Part shown: positions 18,235 through 29,058 of the stretch, piece by piece
Layout of the letters: the number at the start of each line of letters is the position of its first letter
Position numbering within the stretch: position 1 is the first letter of the stretch
Origin: Candidatus Omnitrophota bacterium
GTDB taxonomy: Bacteria; Omnitrophota; Omnitrophia; Omnitrophales; Aquincolibacteriaceae
Direction of reading: 5' to 3'
Length of the DNA: 52,758 nt
Assembly: GCA_016930235.1 (NCBI GenBank)
Contig: JAFGHI010000026.1
Location: 1-52,758 of the forward strand
Notes under the pieces: generated by a model
What the model was told of the DNA's origin: nothing
The model's input: the letters and a program-made list of their open reading frames with translations, nothing else
Databases searched by the model: none
Position numbers and translations under genes: made by a program

Positions 18235-19172
18235 TGGCGAAGAGGAAACTTTATCGTTTTCCTTTATATTTGCTGGTGAGATTGACCGCTGGGTTCGCAG
18301 GTCTTTTGCCCAGGTCTGTTTTGTCCATGGTCGCTCATGCGGTCGGGCAAATAGGTTACCGAGTCATTTCCCGGCAGAGGCGAAAGATCTTTGAAAATTT
18401 GCGTCGCGTTTATGGTTTTAAAAAGAGCGACAAAGAGCTTCATCGAATGGGCAGCGATGTCATGAAGAATTTTGCTTTAACCGGATTGGATATCCTCAAG
18501 TTTCCACATTTAACGGCTTCGAAAGTGGATCGGTTTGTTTCGACAGATGAAACCCTCGGAGTTTATGATGATTTGCTCCGGGAAGGGATGGGGATTTTAT
18601 CGATTACCGCCCATCTCGGGAATTGGGAGCTTTTAGCCGGATTTTTTGGATTGCATGGCTATCGCGGAGCTGTGGTCGGAAGAAGAATTTATTATGAGCC
18701 TTATAACCGTTGGATCGTGGGATTGCGCAAAGCCGTAGGGGTACGAACGATTTACCGGGACGGATCGGCGAAAGAGATTCTTCGGCTTTTACGGCGCAAT
18801 GAAGTTGTAGGGTTGCTTCCGGATCAAGATATTGATAGCGTGGAGGGTCTTTTTGTCCCCTTTTTGGGGAAAGAGGCTTATACTCCGATAGCGCCCGTTC
18901 GCTTAGCGCTTGTCAGCGGGGCACCTATCTTGGTCAATTTTCTTGTGCGTGAGCCGGGGAATCGCTATCGTGTTGTGATCGGGAAGGTGATCCGGCCTGT
19001 CGTCGAGACAACGCGCCAGGAAGCCGTGTTCAAATACACGGCCATGTGGGTCAAAGAATTTGAAAGGGTTATTCAGATGTATCCTGAACAATGGGCGTGG
19101 ATGCATGACAGGTGGAAGACAATGCCCCAGGATGTTCAGAAGAAAAGAAAGGAATCTTTTATCGCATTATGA
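18234..19172 (+). CDS. LpxL-type lipid A acyltransferase, second copy
   Basis: A 312-residue LpxL/HtrB-family acyltransferase with N-terminal hydrophobic segment, ITAHLGNWELLAG (HX4E dyad), LPDQDIDSVEGLFVPFLG and a closing MYPEQWAWMHDRWK. Such enzymes add secondary acyl chains to Kdo-lipid A. GTG start at 18234 shares one base with the kdsD stop. It occupies the place taken by kdsC in the E. coli locus. The sequence is clearly different from the acyltransferase half of the ELM1 fusion, suggesting different chain or position preference (inference). Confidence 0.91.
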   Translation: MAKRKLYRFPLYLLVRLTAGFAGLLPRSVLSMVAHAVGQIGYRVISRQRRKIFENLRRVYGFKKSDKELHRMGSDVMKNFALTGLDILKFPHLTASKVDRFVSTDETLGVYDDLLREGMGILSITAHLGNWELLAGFFGLHGYRGAVVGRRIYYEPYNRWIVGLRKAVGVRTIYRDGSAKEILRLLRRNEVVGLLPDQDIDSVEGLFVPFLGKEAYTPIAPVRLALVSGAPILVNFLVREPGNRYRVVIGKVIRPVVETTRQEAVFKYTAMWVKEFERVIQMYPEQWAWMHDRWKTMPQDVQKKRKESFIAL

Positions 19173-20050
19173 TTAAACGTATTGTTTTGATGTTTGTTAT
19201 TTTTATCGTTGCCTATACAGGGATTGTGCGCTTTCAAGTTTTTATTGCTGATAAAGCGAATCGGGAGCAAGTAACGGAAACGGAGAGTGAGTCCGAACCT
19301 TCCCACCGTGTTTATGCTTTTTCTTTTACAAAGTACACTTCGGGGGGCGAAAAAGAGATTGAGATTGAAGGGGATTCCGCCAATATCCTGGCACGAAACG
19401 TTCTCTTAAGTAATGTTGTAGCGAAGGCATACGCCGAGGAGACGCCCGTGACCATTACGGCCGACCAGGGGAATTACGACAAATCGGCCAACATGGTTCA
19501 TTTGAAAAAAAATGTCGTGGCAACGACCGAGAATGGAACCCGGCTTTTAACGGAAGAATTGGATATTTACCCCGAAGACCGGGTCATGGAAAGCGGCGTG
19601 GGAACAGAAGTTAAGAAAGACAATATTAGCGTTGATGGCGTTGGGGCCCGCGGCGATTCTAATTTGAAGAAGGTAAAATTTAAGCGGAATGTTACGGTTG
19701 TTGTTCAAGATCCCAAAGAGCTGGGTAATGGGCCCACCATCATTACCTGTGATGGGCCTCTGATCGTCGATTATGAGAAAAACATCGCACATTTTAAAAA
19801 CAATGTTGTGGCTGAGGATTATCGCGGAAAGCTTATGGCTGATGAAATGGATGTGTATTACAATAAGGTCAGCCGTCAGGTATCGAAGATTGTTGCGACG
19901 GGCAATGTGATGATTGAAAACCCCGACAGGAATAGGACATTCAGTGACAGTGTCATCTATCTTGCCGATGAGGGGCGTATTATTTTGGGCGGTGATACAG
20001 AGGCCCTTTACTATCAAGGCGAGGAACCCGGAGAGGATTTGTTGTACTAA
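19169..20050 (+). CDS. LptC-LptA fusion: LPS transport bridge protein
   Basis: N-terminal transmembrane anchor (about residues 3-24, RIVLMFVIFIVAYTGIVRF), then an LptC-type beta-jellyroll (residues ~35-190: KEIEIEGDSANILARNVLL, TITADQGNYDKSANMVHLKKNVV), then a second OstA/LptA-type jellyroll (residues ~195-290: VDYEKNIAHFKNNVVAED, MADEMDVYYNK, KIVATGNVMI). In well-studied bacteria LptC is anchored to the LptBFG complex and LptA forms the periplasmic bridge to LptD; here both are one 293-residue chain. ATG 19169 overlaps the previous stop as ATGA, so the extra 19 residues of the track are not used. lptB follows with a 1-bp overlap. The alternative is a long LptC with an OstA-like C-terminus plus a separate LptA elsewhere. 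Confidence 0.8.
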   Translation: MIKRIVLMFVIFIVAYTGIVRFQVFIADKANREQVTETESESEPSHRVYAFSFTKYTSGGEKEIEIEGDSANILARNVLLSNVVAKAYAEETPVTITADQGNYDKSANMVHLKKNVVATTENGTRLLTEELDIYPEDRVMESGVGTEVKKDNISVDGVGARGDSNLKKVKFKRNVTVVVQDPKELGNGPTIITCDGPLIVDYEKNIAHFKNNVVAEDYRGKLMADEMDVYYNKVSRQVSKIVATGNVMIENPDRNRTFSDSVIYLADEGRIILGGDTEALYYQGEEPGEDLLY

Positions 20051-20775
20051 TGCATTTACTGGAGACGAAATTACTCAAGAAGTCGTATAAGGGACGAACG
20101 GTTGTTGACGGGTTATCACTCAATATCGCACGCGGTGAAATCGTTGGTTTGTTGGGGCCTAACGGAGCGGGGAAGACAACCTCGTTCTATATGGTTGTCG
20201 GTGTCATCCGCCCGGAATCAGGCAAAATCTTTTTTCGGGGCAAGGATATTACGGATCTCCCCATGTACCAAAGAGCAAGACTCGGCATTGGGTATCTTTC
20301 CCAAGAGCCGTCCATTTTTAGAAAACTGACGGTTGAAGAAAATGTTATGGCTGTTTTGGAGACTTTGGATATCCCGCAGCAAGAACGGGACCGCAGACTC
20401 AAGCGATTATTGGACGAATTGGATATTTCTTATCTTGCTAAAAACAAGGCCTACACGCTTTCTGGGGGTGAAAGGCGCCGTTTAGAAATCACACGCGCTC
20501 TTGTGACGAATCCGTCACTCATTTTGCTGGATGAACCTTTTAGCGGCGTTGATCCGATCGCTGTTTTCGAAGTCCAGAAGATTCTCCAAAAACTAAAAGC
20601 GCAGGGCTTGAGCATCCTTCTCACCGATCACAGCGTTCGTGAAACATTATCGATCACAGACAGATCTTACTTGCTTTGCGATGGCAGGATTGAAGTTTCC
20701 GGCACTTCAAAATTTCTCGCATCGGATGCGAAAGCCCGGGAACTTTACTTGGGAGAAAAGTTTACCCTGGCGTAA
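20050..20775 (+). CDS. lptB: LPS export ABC transporter ATP-binding protein LptB
   Basis: Cytoplasmic ATPase that powers LPS extraction by LptFG. Walker A LLGPNGAGKTTS, Q-loop SQEPSIFRKLTVEENV, ABC signature LSGGERRRLEITRAL, Walker B LILLDEPFSGVDP and switch histidine TDHSVRET are all intact in the normal 241-residue length. The SQEPSIFRKLT stretch is typical of LptB rather than of branched amino-acid LivF. ATG shares one base with the stop of the LptC-LptA gene. LptF and LptG are not in the window. Confidence 0.96.
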   Translation: MHLLETKLLKKSYKGRTVVDGLSLNIARGEIVGLLGPNGAGKTTSFYMVVGVIRPESGKIFFRGKDITDLPMYQRARLGIGYLSQEPSIFRKLTVEENVMAVLETLDIPQQERDRRLKRLLDELDISYLAKNKAYTLSGGERRRLEITRALVTNPSLILLDEPFSGVDPIAVFEVQKILQKLKAQGLSILLTDHSVRETLSITDRSYLLCDGRIEVSGTSKFLASDAKARELYLGEKFTLA

Positions 20776-20810
20776 TCACAGATAGGATTGAAAGAGAGGA
20801 TTGAAAGATC

Positions 20811-21368
20811 GTGGATATTCGAATAACCGGCAAACATTTGAGCGTCACCGAAGGTATGAAAGAGCACTTGACGGAAAAGCTGGGGAAGCTTGATAAGTAT
20901 TCGCCCAAAATTGTCGAGGCGCATGTCATTTTAAAGAAAGAGAAATATCTTCATGAGGCCGAGATCACTTTAACGGCAAAAAATCTTCGGGCGTTCGGGC
21001 AGGGCAAAAGTAAAGAAAATATCTTTACCGCCATGGATCAAGCCTACAGCCGTATTGAAAAACAGCTGAAGAAATTCCGGGAAAAGGTGAAGGATCATCA
21101 CAAGAAACGGGGCCCGGTTCCTGTGCGGGAAGAGGTTGATGTGCCGCAAAGGATCTTGGAGGAAGGCGTTGCTCTGGCCGATTCAAAACCGGAGATTATC
21201 CGTTCCCCGTCTTTTGCCCCCAAGCCGATGTCCGTCGAAGAAGCAAGTATGCAATTGGAATTATCTTCGGAACCCTTTTTGGTGTTCAGGGATCCAACAA
21301 GTGAACGTGTCCATGTTATTTTTAAACGTACCGATGGAAATCACGGGCTTGTAGAACCGATGGTGTAG
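20811..21368 (+). CDS. hpf: Ribosome hibernation promoting factor, long form
   Basis: Residues 1-~100 are the S30AE domain (MDIRITGKHLSVTEGMKEHLTEKLGKLDKYSPKI), which sits in the decoding centre of idle ribosomes; residues ~140-185 are the C-terminal dimerisation domain (EASMQLELSSEPFLVFRDPTSERVHVIFKRTDG). Having both makes it the long form, which in other bacteria yields 100S ribosome dimers directly. A charged linker joins them. GTG start at 20811 with AGAGAGGATTG upstream. It follows lptB by 35 bp; in E. coli rpoN lies between these two genes and is absent here. Confidence 0.93.
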   Translation: MDIRITGKHLSVTEGMKEHLTEKLGKLDKYSPKIVEAHVILKKEKYLHEAEITLTAKNLRAFGQGKSKENIFTAMDQAYSRIEKQLKKFREKVKDHHKKRGPVPVREEVDVPQRILEEGVALADSKPEIIRSPSFAPKPMSVEEASMQLELSSEPFLVFRDPTSERVHVIFKRTDGNHGLVEPMV

Positions 21369-21378
21369 TCTAACTGTG

Positions 21379-21396
21379 AACCCGAAATCTCGGGTT
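21379..21396 (+). promoter_or_regulatory. Small hairpin between hpf and ptsN
   Basis: AACCCGA-AATC-TCGGGTT is a perfect 7-bp inverted repeat with a 4-nt loop, ending just before the ptsN Shine-Dalgarno GAGGAGG. It is followed by TTCATG rather than a T-run, so it is not a clear terminator; mRNA processing, partial attenuation or start-site shielding are possible. Confidence 0.45.
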
Positions 21397-21421
21397 TCAT
21401 GTAGTGAGGAGGCAAATAAGT

Positions 21422-21886
21422 ATGAAGATCACAGAATTTCTCGACAAAGATGCGATTAAAATCAACGTCGAGGCGACAGAAAAAGAAGAGGTGCTTAAGG
21501 AGCTTGTCGATGTCCTTGGGAGTGTTCAAAAAATCAAGGACAAGAAAAGCATCGTGACGGCACTGATTGAGCGTGAAAATCTTGGCTCTACGGGAATCGG
21601 GCAAGGGATCGCTATCCCGCACGGTAAGACAGATTTAGTCAATAAGCTGGTTGCCGTTCTGGGGATAAGCCGCAAGGGAGTCAACTTTGAGGCTTTAGAT
21701 GGCGAGATGGTTTATATTGTGTTCCTGCTGATTGCTCCGAAAGAGACTGCAGGACCTCACCTGAAGGCCCTTGCGCAGATTTCGAGACTCCTTCGAGATT
21801 CGTATTTTTGTGAACTTCTTCGGAAGTGTCAGACAGCGGATGATGTTTACAGTCTCATCCATCGCGAAGAAGACAAAAAACACTAA
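21422..21886 (+). CDS. ptsN: PtsN-like EIIA (nitrogen-type PTS) protein
   Basis: A PTS EIIA-2 (fructose/mannitol/Ntr) fold protein of 154 residues with the phospho-accepting histidine in IGQGIAIPHGKTD and the following VAVLGISRKGVNFEALDGEMV. PtsN proteins are phosphorylated by an HPr-like carrier and regulate rather than transport; here yvcK, HPr and PtsI follow. ATG 21422 is chosen because GAGGAGG (21406-21412) sits correctly for it; the track's GTG 21404 would place that SD inside the gene. Confidence 0.9.
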   Translation: MKITEFLDKDAIKINVEATEKEEVLKELVDVLGSVQKIKDKKSIVTALIERENLGSTGIGQGIAIPHGKTDLVNKLVAVLGISRKGVNFEALDGEMVYIVFLLIAPKETAGPHLKALAQISRLLRDSYFCELLRKCQTADDVYSLIHREEDKKH

Positions 21887-21906
21887 TTGAGAAGAGAGGT
21901 CTCTCG

Positions 21907-23166
21907 ATGCAATTTTTCAAATGGCTTTATCCAGGGATCGGAGTCAAGCGGTGGATCACCCTATGCATTTTAGGTTTGGGGTTGATTTCCGCCGTAGCTT
22001 TGTCTGCGATCAAGACGATGTCGAAATCCAACATCATTTTGGCTTCTCTGGCCATGGCCGTATTGATCTTTGGTATTTTCCTGGTTTTCATGGCGATTAA
22101 GAACATGCTCCGGATTTTCGTTCGTGCCCTGATGCCTCCTCACAGGGATGATCGATTAGTGGACATTGTTTATCAAAAACGCCAAAGCGAATCCCTTTCC
22201 CGTGGTCCTCGTGTGGTTGCACTTGGAGGAGGGACAGGGCTGAGTACTCTTTTATCGGGGCTGAAGCTTTTTACTAGCAATATTACCGCGATTGTGACCG
22301 TGACGGATACGGGAGGAAGTTCGGGGCGTTTGCGGGACGAAATGGATATGCTCCCTCCTGGAGATATCCGTAACTGCTTGGTCGCTTTAGCCGATGCAGG
22401 TCCTTTGATCCGTGATTTGTTTCAATATCGTTTTGAAGCGGGCGAAGGGCTTTCCGGACATAGTTTCGGGAACCTTTTCATTACGGCTCTATCGAAAGTG
22501 ACGGGGGATTTTGAAAAAGCGATCAGGGAATCCAGCAAGGTCCTGGCGATTCGTGGACGGGTCATCCCTTCGACGCTTGAAAAGGTAACCTTGGTCGGGG
22601 AGTTTGTGGACGGAACAATAGCCGAGGGCGAGACCAATATTACGGATGTTCAAAAACCGCTTAGCCGTATTGAATTAAAGCCCGATAGCTGCAGGGCCTG
22701 TCCTGAAGCTTTGGATGCGATCGACAACGCTGATTTGATTATTTTGGGTCCGGGAAGTCTTTATACGAGCATTCTTCCTAATATTTTGATTCATGATATA
22801 TGTCAGGCGATTCTCAAATCGGATGCTTATAAAATTTATATTTCGAATGTGATGACGCAGCCGGGGGAAACGGACGGCTATAGCACTTGGGATCATTTAC
22901 GGGTTCTCATGGAACATACGGATCCTCGAATTGTCGACGCGTGTTTCGTCAATTCTCAGGAAGTACCACCGGCGATGATTGCGAAATACCGAGAAAAGGG
23001 CGCTAACGAAGTCGAATTGGATCTGGATATCATCCGTAGCAAAGGTTATGAAGTGATCGAGGGTGAGATCCTCAAGATTGACGGTCAAGTCAGACATGAC
23101 CCGGACCGTTTGTCACGGTTAATTTTCGATCATTATTTAAATGTTACCAAACTTGCAAAGGTTTAA
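21907..23166 (+). CDS. yvcK: YvcK/CofD-like gluconeogenesis factor, membrane-anchored form
   Basis: The 419-residue protein begins with two transmembrane segments (about residues 16-36 and 43-68), then the YvcK domain: VVALGGGTGLSTLLSGLK, VTDTGGSSGRLRDEM, LPPGDIRNCLVAL, ADLIILGPGSLYTSILPN and NVMTQPGETDGYS. YvcK proteins bind UDP-sugars and in Gram-positives control carbon flow and cell-wall growth; they are CofD-fold but not the cofactor F420 enzyme. E. coli has RapZ at this place in the locus, a nucleotide/sugar-sensing regulator that controls amino-sugar supply, so a functional parallel is tempting but inferred. The membrane anchor is an uncommon addition to the soluble Bacillus form. Confidence 0.9.
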   Translation: MQFFKWLYPGIGVKRWITLCILGLGLISAVALSAIKTMSKSNIILASLAMAVLIFGIFLVFMAIKNMLRIFVRALMPPHRDDRLVDIVYQKRQSESLSRGPRVVALGGGTGLSTLLSGLKLFTSNITAIVTVTDTGGSSGRLRDEMDMLPPGDIRNCLVALADAGPLIRDLFQYRFEAGEGLSGHSFGNLFITALSKVTGDFEKAIRESSKVLAIRGRVIPSTLEKVTLVGEFVDGTIAEGETNITDVQKPLSRIELKPDSCRACPEALDAIDNADLIILGPGSLYTSILPNILIHDICQAILKSDAYKIYISNVMTQPGETDGYSTWDHLRVLMEHTDPRIVDACFVNSQEVPPAMIAKYREKGANEVELDLDIIRSKGYEVIEGEILKIDGQVRHDPDRLSRLIFDHYLNVTKLAKV

Positions 23167-23168
23167 CG

Positions 23169-23471
23169 ATGCCATCGTCAAGAAAAAAAGAAGTTGAGGG
23201 GATGGAAAAGAAGTTTGTGATCCAAAATAAGCTTGGATTGCATGCTCGTCCTGCGGCGCTTTTTGTTCAGACAGCGAACCGTTTCAAAGCCGAAGTTGAA
23301 GTCAGGAAGGGGCGGCAAAGGGTTAACGGGAAGTCGATTATGGGGATTATGACTTTGGCTGCAGGGATTGGAACGACTATTTTTGTGCGGGTCAATGGCG
23401 AGGATGCGGCTTTGGCTTTGGAGGAAATTTCGAAATTGGTCGAAACCAACTTTGGGGAGAATGAATCCTAA
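23169..23471 (+). CDS. ptsH: Phosphocarrier protein HPr
   Basis: Carries phosphate from PtsI to EIIA-type proteins. The active histidine is in NKLGLHARPAALF, and VNGKSIMGIMTLAAG contains a serine at the place phosphorylated by HPr kinase in many bacteria; no hprK is in the window. The core HPr begins at the internal ATG 23202 (MEKKFVIQNK); the GAGGGG before it is too close to be a good SD, whereas AAAGG lies 7 nt before ATG 23169, so the 11-residue extension may be real. The stop overlaps the ptsI start (TAATG). Confidence 0.91.
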   Translation: MPSSRKKEVEGMEKKFVIQNKLGLHARPAALFVQTANRFKAEVEVRKGRQRVNGKSIMGIMTLAAGIGTTIFVRVNGEDAALALEEISKLVETNFGENES

Positions 23472-25219
23472 TGGAACAACTGAAAGGTATTCCGGTATCT
23501 CCTGGGATTGCTATTGGAGAAGTCCATGTCTGGCAGGCGGAGGAGGCTTTTAATGTTTCGCTTCGTTATGTTCAGGAAGAAGATATCCCAAAGGAAATTA
23601 CGAGGTTTGAAGACGCGTTGACGCGAACGCGGGCTGAGATCCTGGATATCCGTAAGAAGATTGCCCGCCAAATCGGCCGTGAGAGTTCAGATATCTTCAA
23701 TGCCCACCTGATGATTTTAGAAGACCGGACCCTGATTGAAGATGTCATCGCTTTGATCAAAGGGAAGAAAATTATTTGCGAATGTGCTTTTGCGACGGTG
23801 ATTCAGCGTTATTTCACAGCCTTTTCACAGATCGATGACGAATATCTGCGCGAACGCATCTCGGACATTAAGGATGTGGGACGCCGCCTCTTAAAGAATT
23901 TGTACGGAGAAAAAGGGGCCCCTCCGAAGTTTAAGCAAAAAGGAATTGTTGTTGCTCATGACCTGTCGCCCTCGGATACGGCCATGATGGATAAAGACAA
24001 GGTGATTGCCTTCATCACCGAAATCGGAGGTCCGACATCACATACAGCCATTCTCGGACAGTCGATGGAGATTCCCGTGGTTGTCGGTTTGGATCATGTT
24101 ACGTCCAAGATCACGACCGGGGACACCATTATTGTTGATGGGACACACGGTATCATTATCATCAGCCCCGATAAGGAAACGATTGAGGAATATGCCAGAT
24201 TACAAAAACGTTTTACCGACAGGATCACACAACTCGATGAAAAATTGCGGGATTTGCCTGCGGAGACGACGGATGGGCATCGTATCCATGTCGCAGCCAA
24301 TATCGAATTTCATGATGAGTTGCCCTCTGTTATTTCCCACGGAGCGGATGGCATTGGTTTGTACAGGACAGAGTACATCTACATGAACAGGCTGGATCTT
24401 CCCTCCGAAGAGGAACAATTTCAGGCCTACCGGCAGGTTGTTGAAAAAATGGACCCTCAGCCCGTTGTGATTCGAACGCTGGATTTGGGAGGGGATAAAT
24501 TCTTATCCTCCCTGGATGTGGCCAGAGAAATGAATCCTTTTTTGGGATGGCGCGCGATTCGGTTTTGCTTGACCCGTGTGGATGTTTTTAAGGTTCAGCT
24601 GCGTGCGATCTTGCGTGCCAGTGTCTATGGCCGTTTGAAGATTATGTATCCGATGATTTCGAACGTTTATGAATTGAGAAGGGCCAATGAAATTTTGGAA
24701 GAATGCGGCGCCGAATTAAAAAAAGAGGGATTACCATTCAACCCTGATATGGAAATCGGGGCGATGATCGAGATCCCTTCGGCGGCGATTATCAGCGAGA
24801 TTCTTGCCAAAGAGGTTCAATTTTTCTCTATTGGGACGAATGATTTGATTCAATACTGCTTGGCCGTGGACCGTGTAAACGAAAAGATAGCCTATCTTTA
24901 TGAACCCACACATCCGGCCATTATTAAACTGATTAAGCTGGTTGTGGACAATGGGCATGCCCAGAATCGCTGGGTCGGAACCTGCGGGGAAATGTCGGCT
25001 GATCCGGCCATTGCGATCCTTTTGACGGGTTTGGGGATCGATGAAATCAGTACCAGCCCTTTTGTCCTCCCGAAAGTTAAAAAGGCCATCCGGTCTGTTT
25101 CTTATCAGGATTGCAAACGAATTGCCGATCGCGCGTTAACATTTCAAACCGGCGAGGAAGTCCGTAAATTTCTGGATGAGGAACTCAAGCGGATCGCGAG
25201 CGATCTGGTCGAGGAATAG
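23471..25219 (+). CDS. ptsI: Phosphoenolpyruvate-protein phosphotransferase (enzyme I)
   Basis: Takes phosphate from phosphoenolpyruvate and gives it to HPr. The 582-residue protein has the N-terminal HPr-binding/phosphohistidine region, with GGPTSHTAILGQSMEIPVVVG holding the phospho-histidine, and the C-terminal PEP-binding TIM barrel: GADGIGLYRTEYIYM, LDLGGDK, MIEIPSAA, GTNDLIQYCLAVDR and the catalytic CGEMSADP. All key residues are present and length is normal. It lacks the GAF domain of PtsP, but with PtsN, YvcK and HPr directly upstream and no sugar EII genes in sight, a regulatory role is likely (inference). Confidence 0.95.
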   Translation: MEQLKGIPVSPGIAIGEVHVWQAEEAFNVSLRYVQEEDIPKEITRFEDALTRTRAEILDIRKKIARQIGRESSDIFNAHLMILEDRTLIEDVIALIKGKKIICECAFATVIQRYFTAFSQIDDEYLRERISDIKDVGRRLLKNLYGEKGAPPKFKQKGIVVAHDLSPSDTAMMDKDKVIAFITEIGGPTSHTAILGQSMEIPVVVGLDHVTSKITTGDTIIVDGTHGIIIISPDKETIEEYARLQKRFTDRITQLDEKLRDLPAETTDGHRIHVAANIEFHDELPSVISHGADGIGLYRTEYIYMNRLDLPSEEEQFQAYRQVVEKMDPQPVVIRTLDLGGDKFLSSLDVAREMNPFLGWRAIRFCLTRVDVFKVQLRAILRASVYGRLKIMYPMISNVYELRRANEILEECGAELKKEGLPFNPDMEIGAMIEIPSAAIISEILAKEVQFFSIGTNDLIQYCLAVDRVNEKIAYLYEPTHPAIIKLIKLVVDNGHAQNRWVGTCGEMSADPAIAILLTGLGIDEISTSPFVLPKVKKAIRSVSYQDCKRIADRALTFQTGEEVRKFLDEELKRIASDLVEE

Positions 25220-25255
25220 GCGATGCATAAGATTGGGAAGGTGGAAGCTTAGTTT

Positions 25256-25999
25256 ATGAAGGTTGTTTTGCTCTGTGCGGGGTATGCGACAAGGCTTTAC
25301 CCTTTGACGAAAGACAATCCGAAGCCGTTGCTGCCTGTCGGGGAAAAACCGATTCTTGAATGGATCCTGGATAAAATCAAAGAGTTGAAAGAAGTTAACG
25401 CTGTATATCTTGTGTCGAATCACCCGTTTTCTTCCCATTTTGAAAAGTGGAAGAAAGGGAAAAAGTTTCCCTGGCCTTTAGAAGTGGTGGATGACCAGAC
25501 ATGTTCGAACGAAGAACGACTCGGGGCGATAGGGGATTTGAAGTATGTTCTCTCCCAGAAGGCTGTTGGCGAGGAAGATCTATTGGTCATCGCCGGTGAT
25601 AATTTTTTCGATTTTGATTTAAGGCGGTTTATTGCTTTCTCGGAGGCGATGCGCCCTCATGCTGTCATTGCTGTTTACGATGTCAGGGATCGTGAGCTGG
25701 CAAAGCGCTATGGACTGGTCGAAACCGATAAGGACGAACGCGTCCTGAAATTTTATGAGAAACCAGAGAATCCGTCCGTGACACTAGCCTCTTGCGGGAT
25801 TTATTGGTTGCCGGTGGAAACTCGGGTTTTGCTTGACAGATATCTGGAGGCTGGACATAATTCTGATCAGCCCGGCTACTATATGCGTTGGCTTTCAGAA
25901 TCGGATGTTCTTTTTGCCGCCCGCATGGAAGGTCAATGGTTGGACATTGGGGACCCTGCCTCCTACGAAAGAGCAAACGCGCTATTTCGAAAATCATGA
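25256..25999 (+). CDS. Sugar-1-phosphate nucleotidyltransferase
   Basis: A 247-residue NTP_transferase-fold enzyme: VVLLCAGYATRLYPLTKDNPKPLLPVG (nucleotide-binding loop), AGDNFFDFDL (metal-binding aspartate), KRYGLVETD, FYEKPENP and GQWLDIGDPASY. It resembles glucose-1-phosphate thymidylyltransferase and mannose-1-phosphate guanylyltransferase, but sugar and base cannot be decided from motifs. It lacks the left-handed helix acyltransferase tail of GlmU. It lies 36 bp after ptsI and just before metK; the activated sugar may feed surface glycan assembly. Confidence 0.85.
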   Translation: MKVVLLCAGYATRLYPLTKDNPKPLLPVGEKPILEWILDKIKELKEVNAVYLVSNHPFSSHFEKWKKGKKFPWPLEVVDDQTCSNEERLGAIGDLKYVLSQKAVGEEDLLVIAGDNFFDFDLRRFIAFSEAMRPHAVIAVYDVRDRELAKRYGLVETDKDERVLKFYEKPENPSVTLASCGIYWLPVETRVLLDRYLEAGHNSDQPGYYMRWLSESDVLFAARMEGQWLDIGDPASYERANALFRKS

Positions 26000-26023
26000 A
26001 TCTTGTTTGAAAGGAAAAAAACT

Positions 26024-28457
<2,434 letters not shown>

Positions 28458-28492
28458 GTTTTTTTATCGAGAATTTTCCTGAAACAAAAAGG

Positions 28493-28528
28493 AAGGCCAC
28501 TGATCCCATTCAGTGGCCTTTTCATTTT
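28493..28528 (+). terminator. Rho-independent terminator after metK-ahcY
   Basis: AAGGCCACTG (28493-28502), loop ATCCCATT, CAGTGGCCTT (28511-28520) form a perfect 10-bp stem, followed by TTCATTTT. A5 precedes the stem, so it could also act on the other strand. It lies 36 bp after the ahcY stop. Confidence 0.85.
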
Positions 28529-28551
28529 AAGAAGAAGGAGCACGATTAAAG

Positions 28552-29058
28552 ATGGAAACTTTAGATGCGATCGAAAAGAGAGTCAGCGTCCGTTCCTTTC
28601 AACCTGCCCCTGTCGGGAAGGAAGATTTGGAGAAGCTGGTCGATTCGGGCCGGCGGGCCCCGTCGGCTAGGGCTATTGAACCGTGGGAATTCGTGGTTGT
28701 GACCGAACGCCCCATGCTTTCAAAGTTGGGGCAGATTGCGGATACGGGTGGATTTATCGCAGAAGCGGGCGCATGCATTGCCGTCTTTTGTAAGGCGACC
28801 AAGTATTATTTGGAAGACGGGTCGGCAGCGACTGAAAATATTCTTTTGGCGGCTACGGCTTTAGGGCTGTCAACATGCTGGGTCGCCGGAGATAAGAAAC
28901 CCTATGCCCCGGAGATTGAAAAACTTCTCGGGGTTCCAGCGGATGTCAAACTTATCAGTTTGATCGCGGTGGGAGTTGGCGCCAAAAAGACCAAGCAGGT
29001 CAAAAACCGTTCTTTAAAGGAAGTCCTTCACTGGGAAAAATATCGGGGGAAGGGTTAG
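28552..29058 (+). CDS. Nitroreductase family FMN oxidoreductase
   Basis: A 168-residue nitroreductase-fold protein: AIEKRVSVRSFQPAPV (FMN phosphate-binding arginines), GRRAPSARAIEPWEFVVV and ENILLAATALGLSTCWVAG. The family reduces nitro groups, quinones, flavins or enones with NAD(P)H; the substrate is not predictable. It is compact, with the usual length of the short sub-type. It stands alone after the terminator, and its TAG stop shares bases with the TAA stop of the convergent gene on the other strand (TTAG, 29055-29058). Confidence 0.86.
   Translation: METLDAIEKRVSVRSFQPAPVGKEDLEKLVDSGRRAPSARAIEPWEFVVVTERPMLSKLGQIADTGGFIAEAGACIAVFCKATKYYLEDGSAATENILLAATALGLSTCWVAGDKKPYAPEIEKLLGVPADVKLISLIAVGVGAKKTKQVKNRSLKEVLHWEKYRGKG

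Noticed and set aside
24006-24386. Plus-strand 126-codon ORF inside ptsI
   Set aside because: Out-of-frame shadow of enzyme I, which is intact across this stretch.
26000-26023. SAM-type riboswitch before metK
   Set aside because: The gap is only ~24 bp and does not hold the paired elements such a riboswitch needs.
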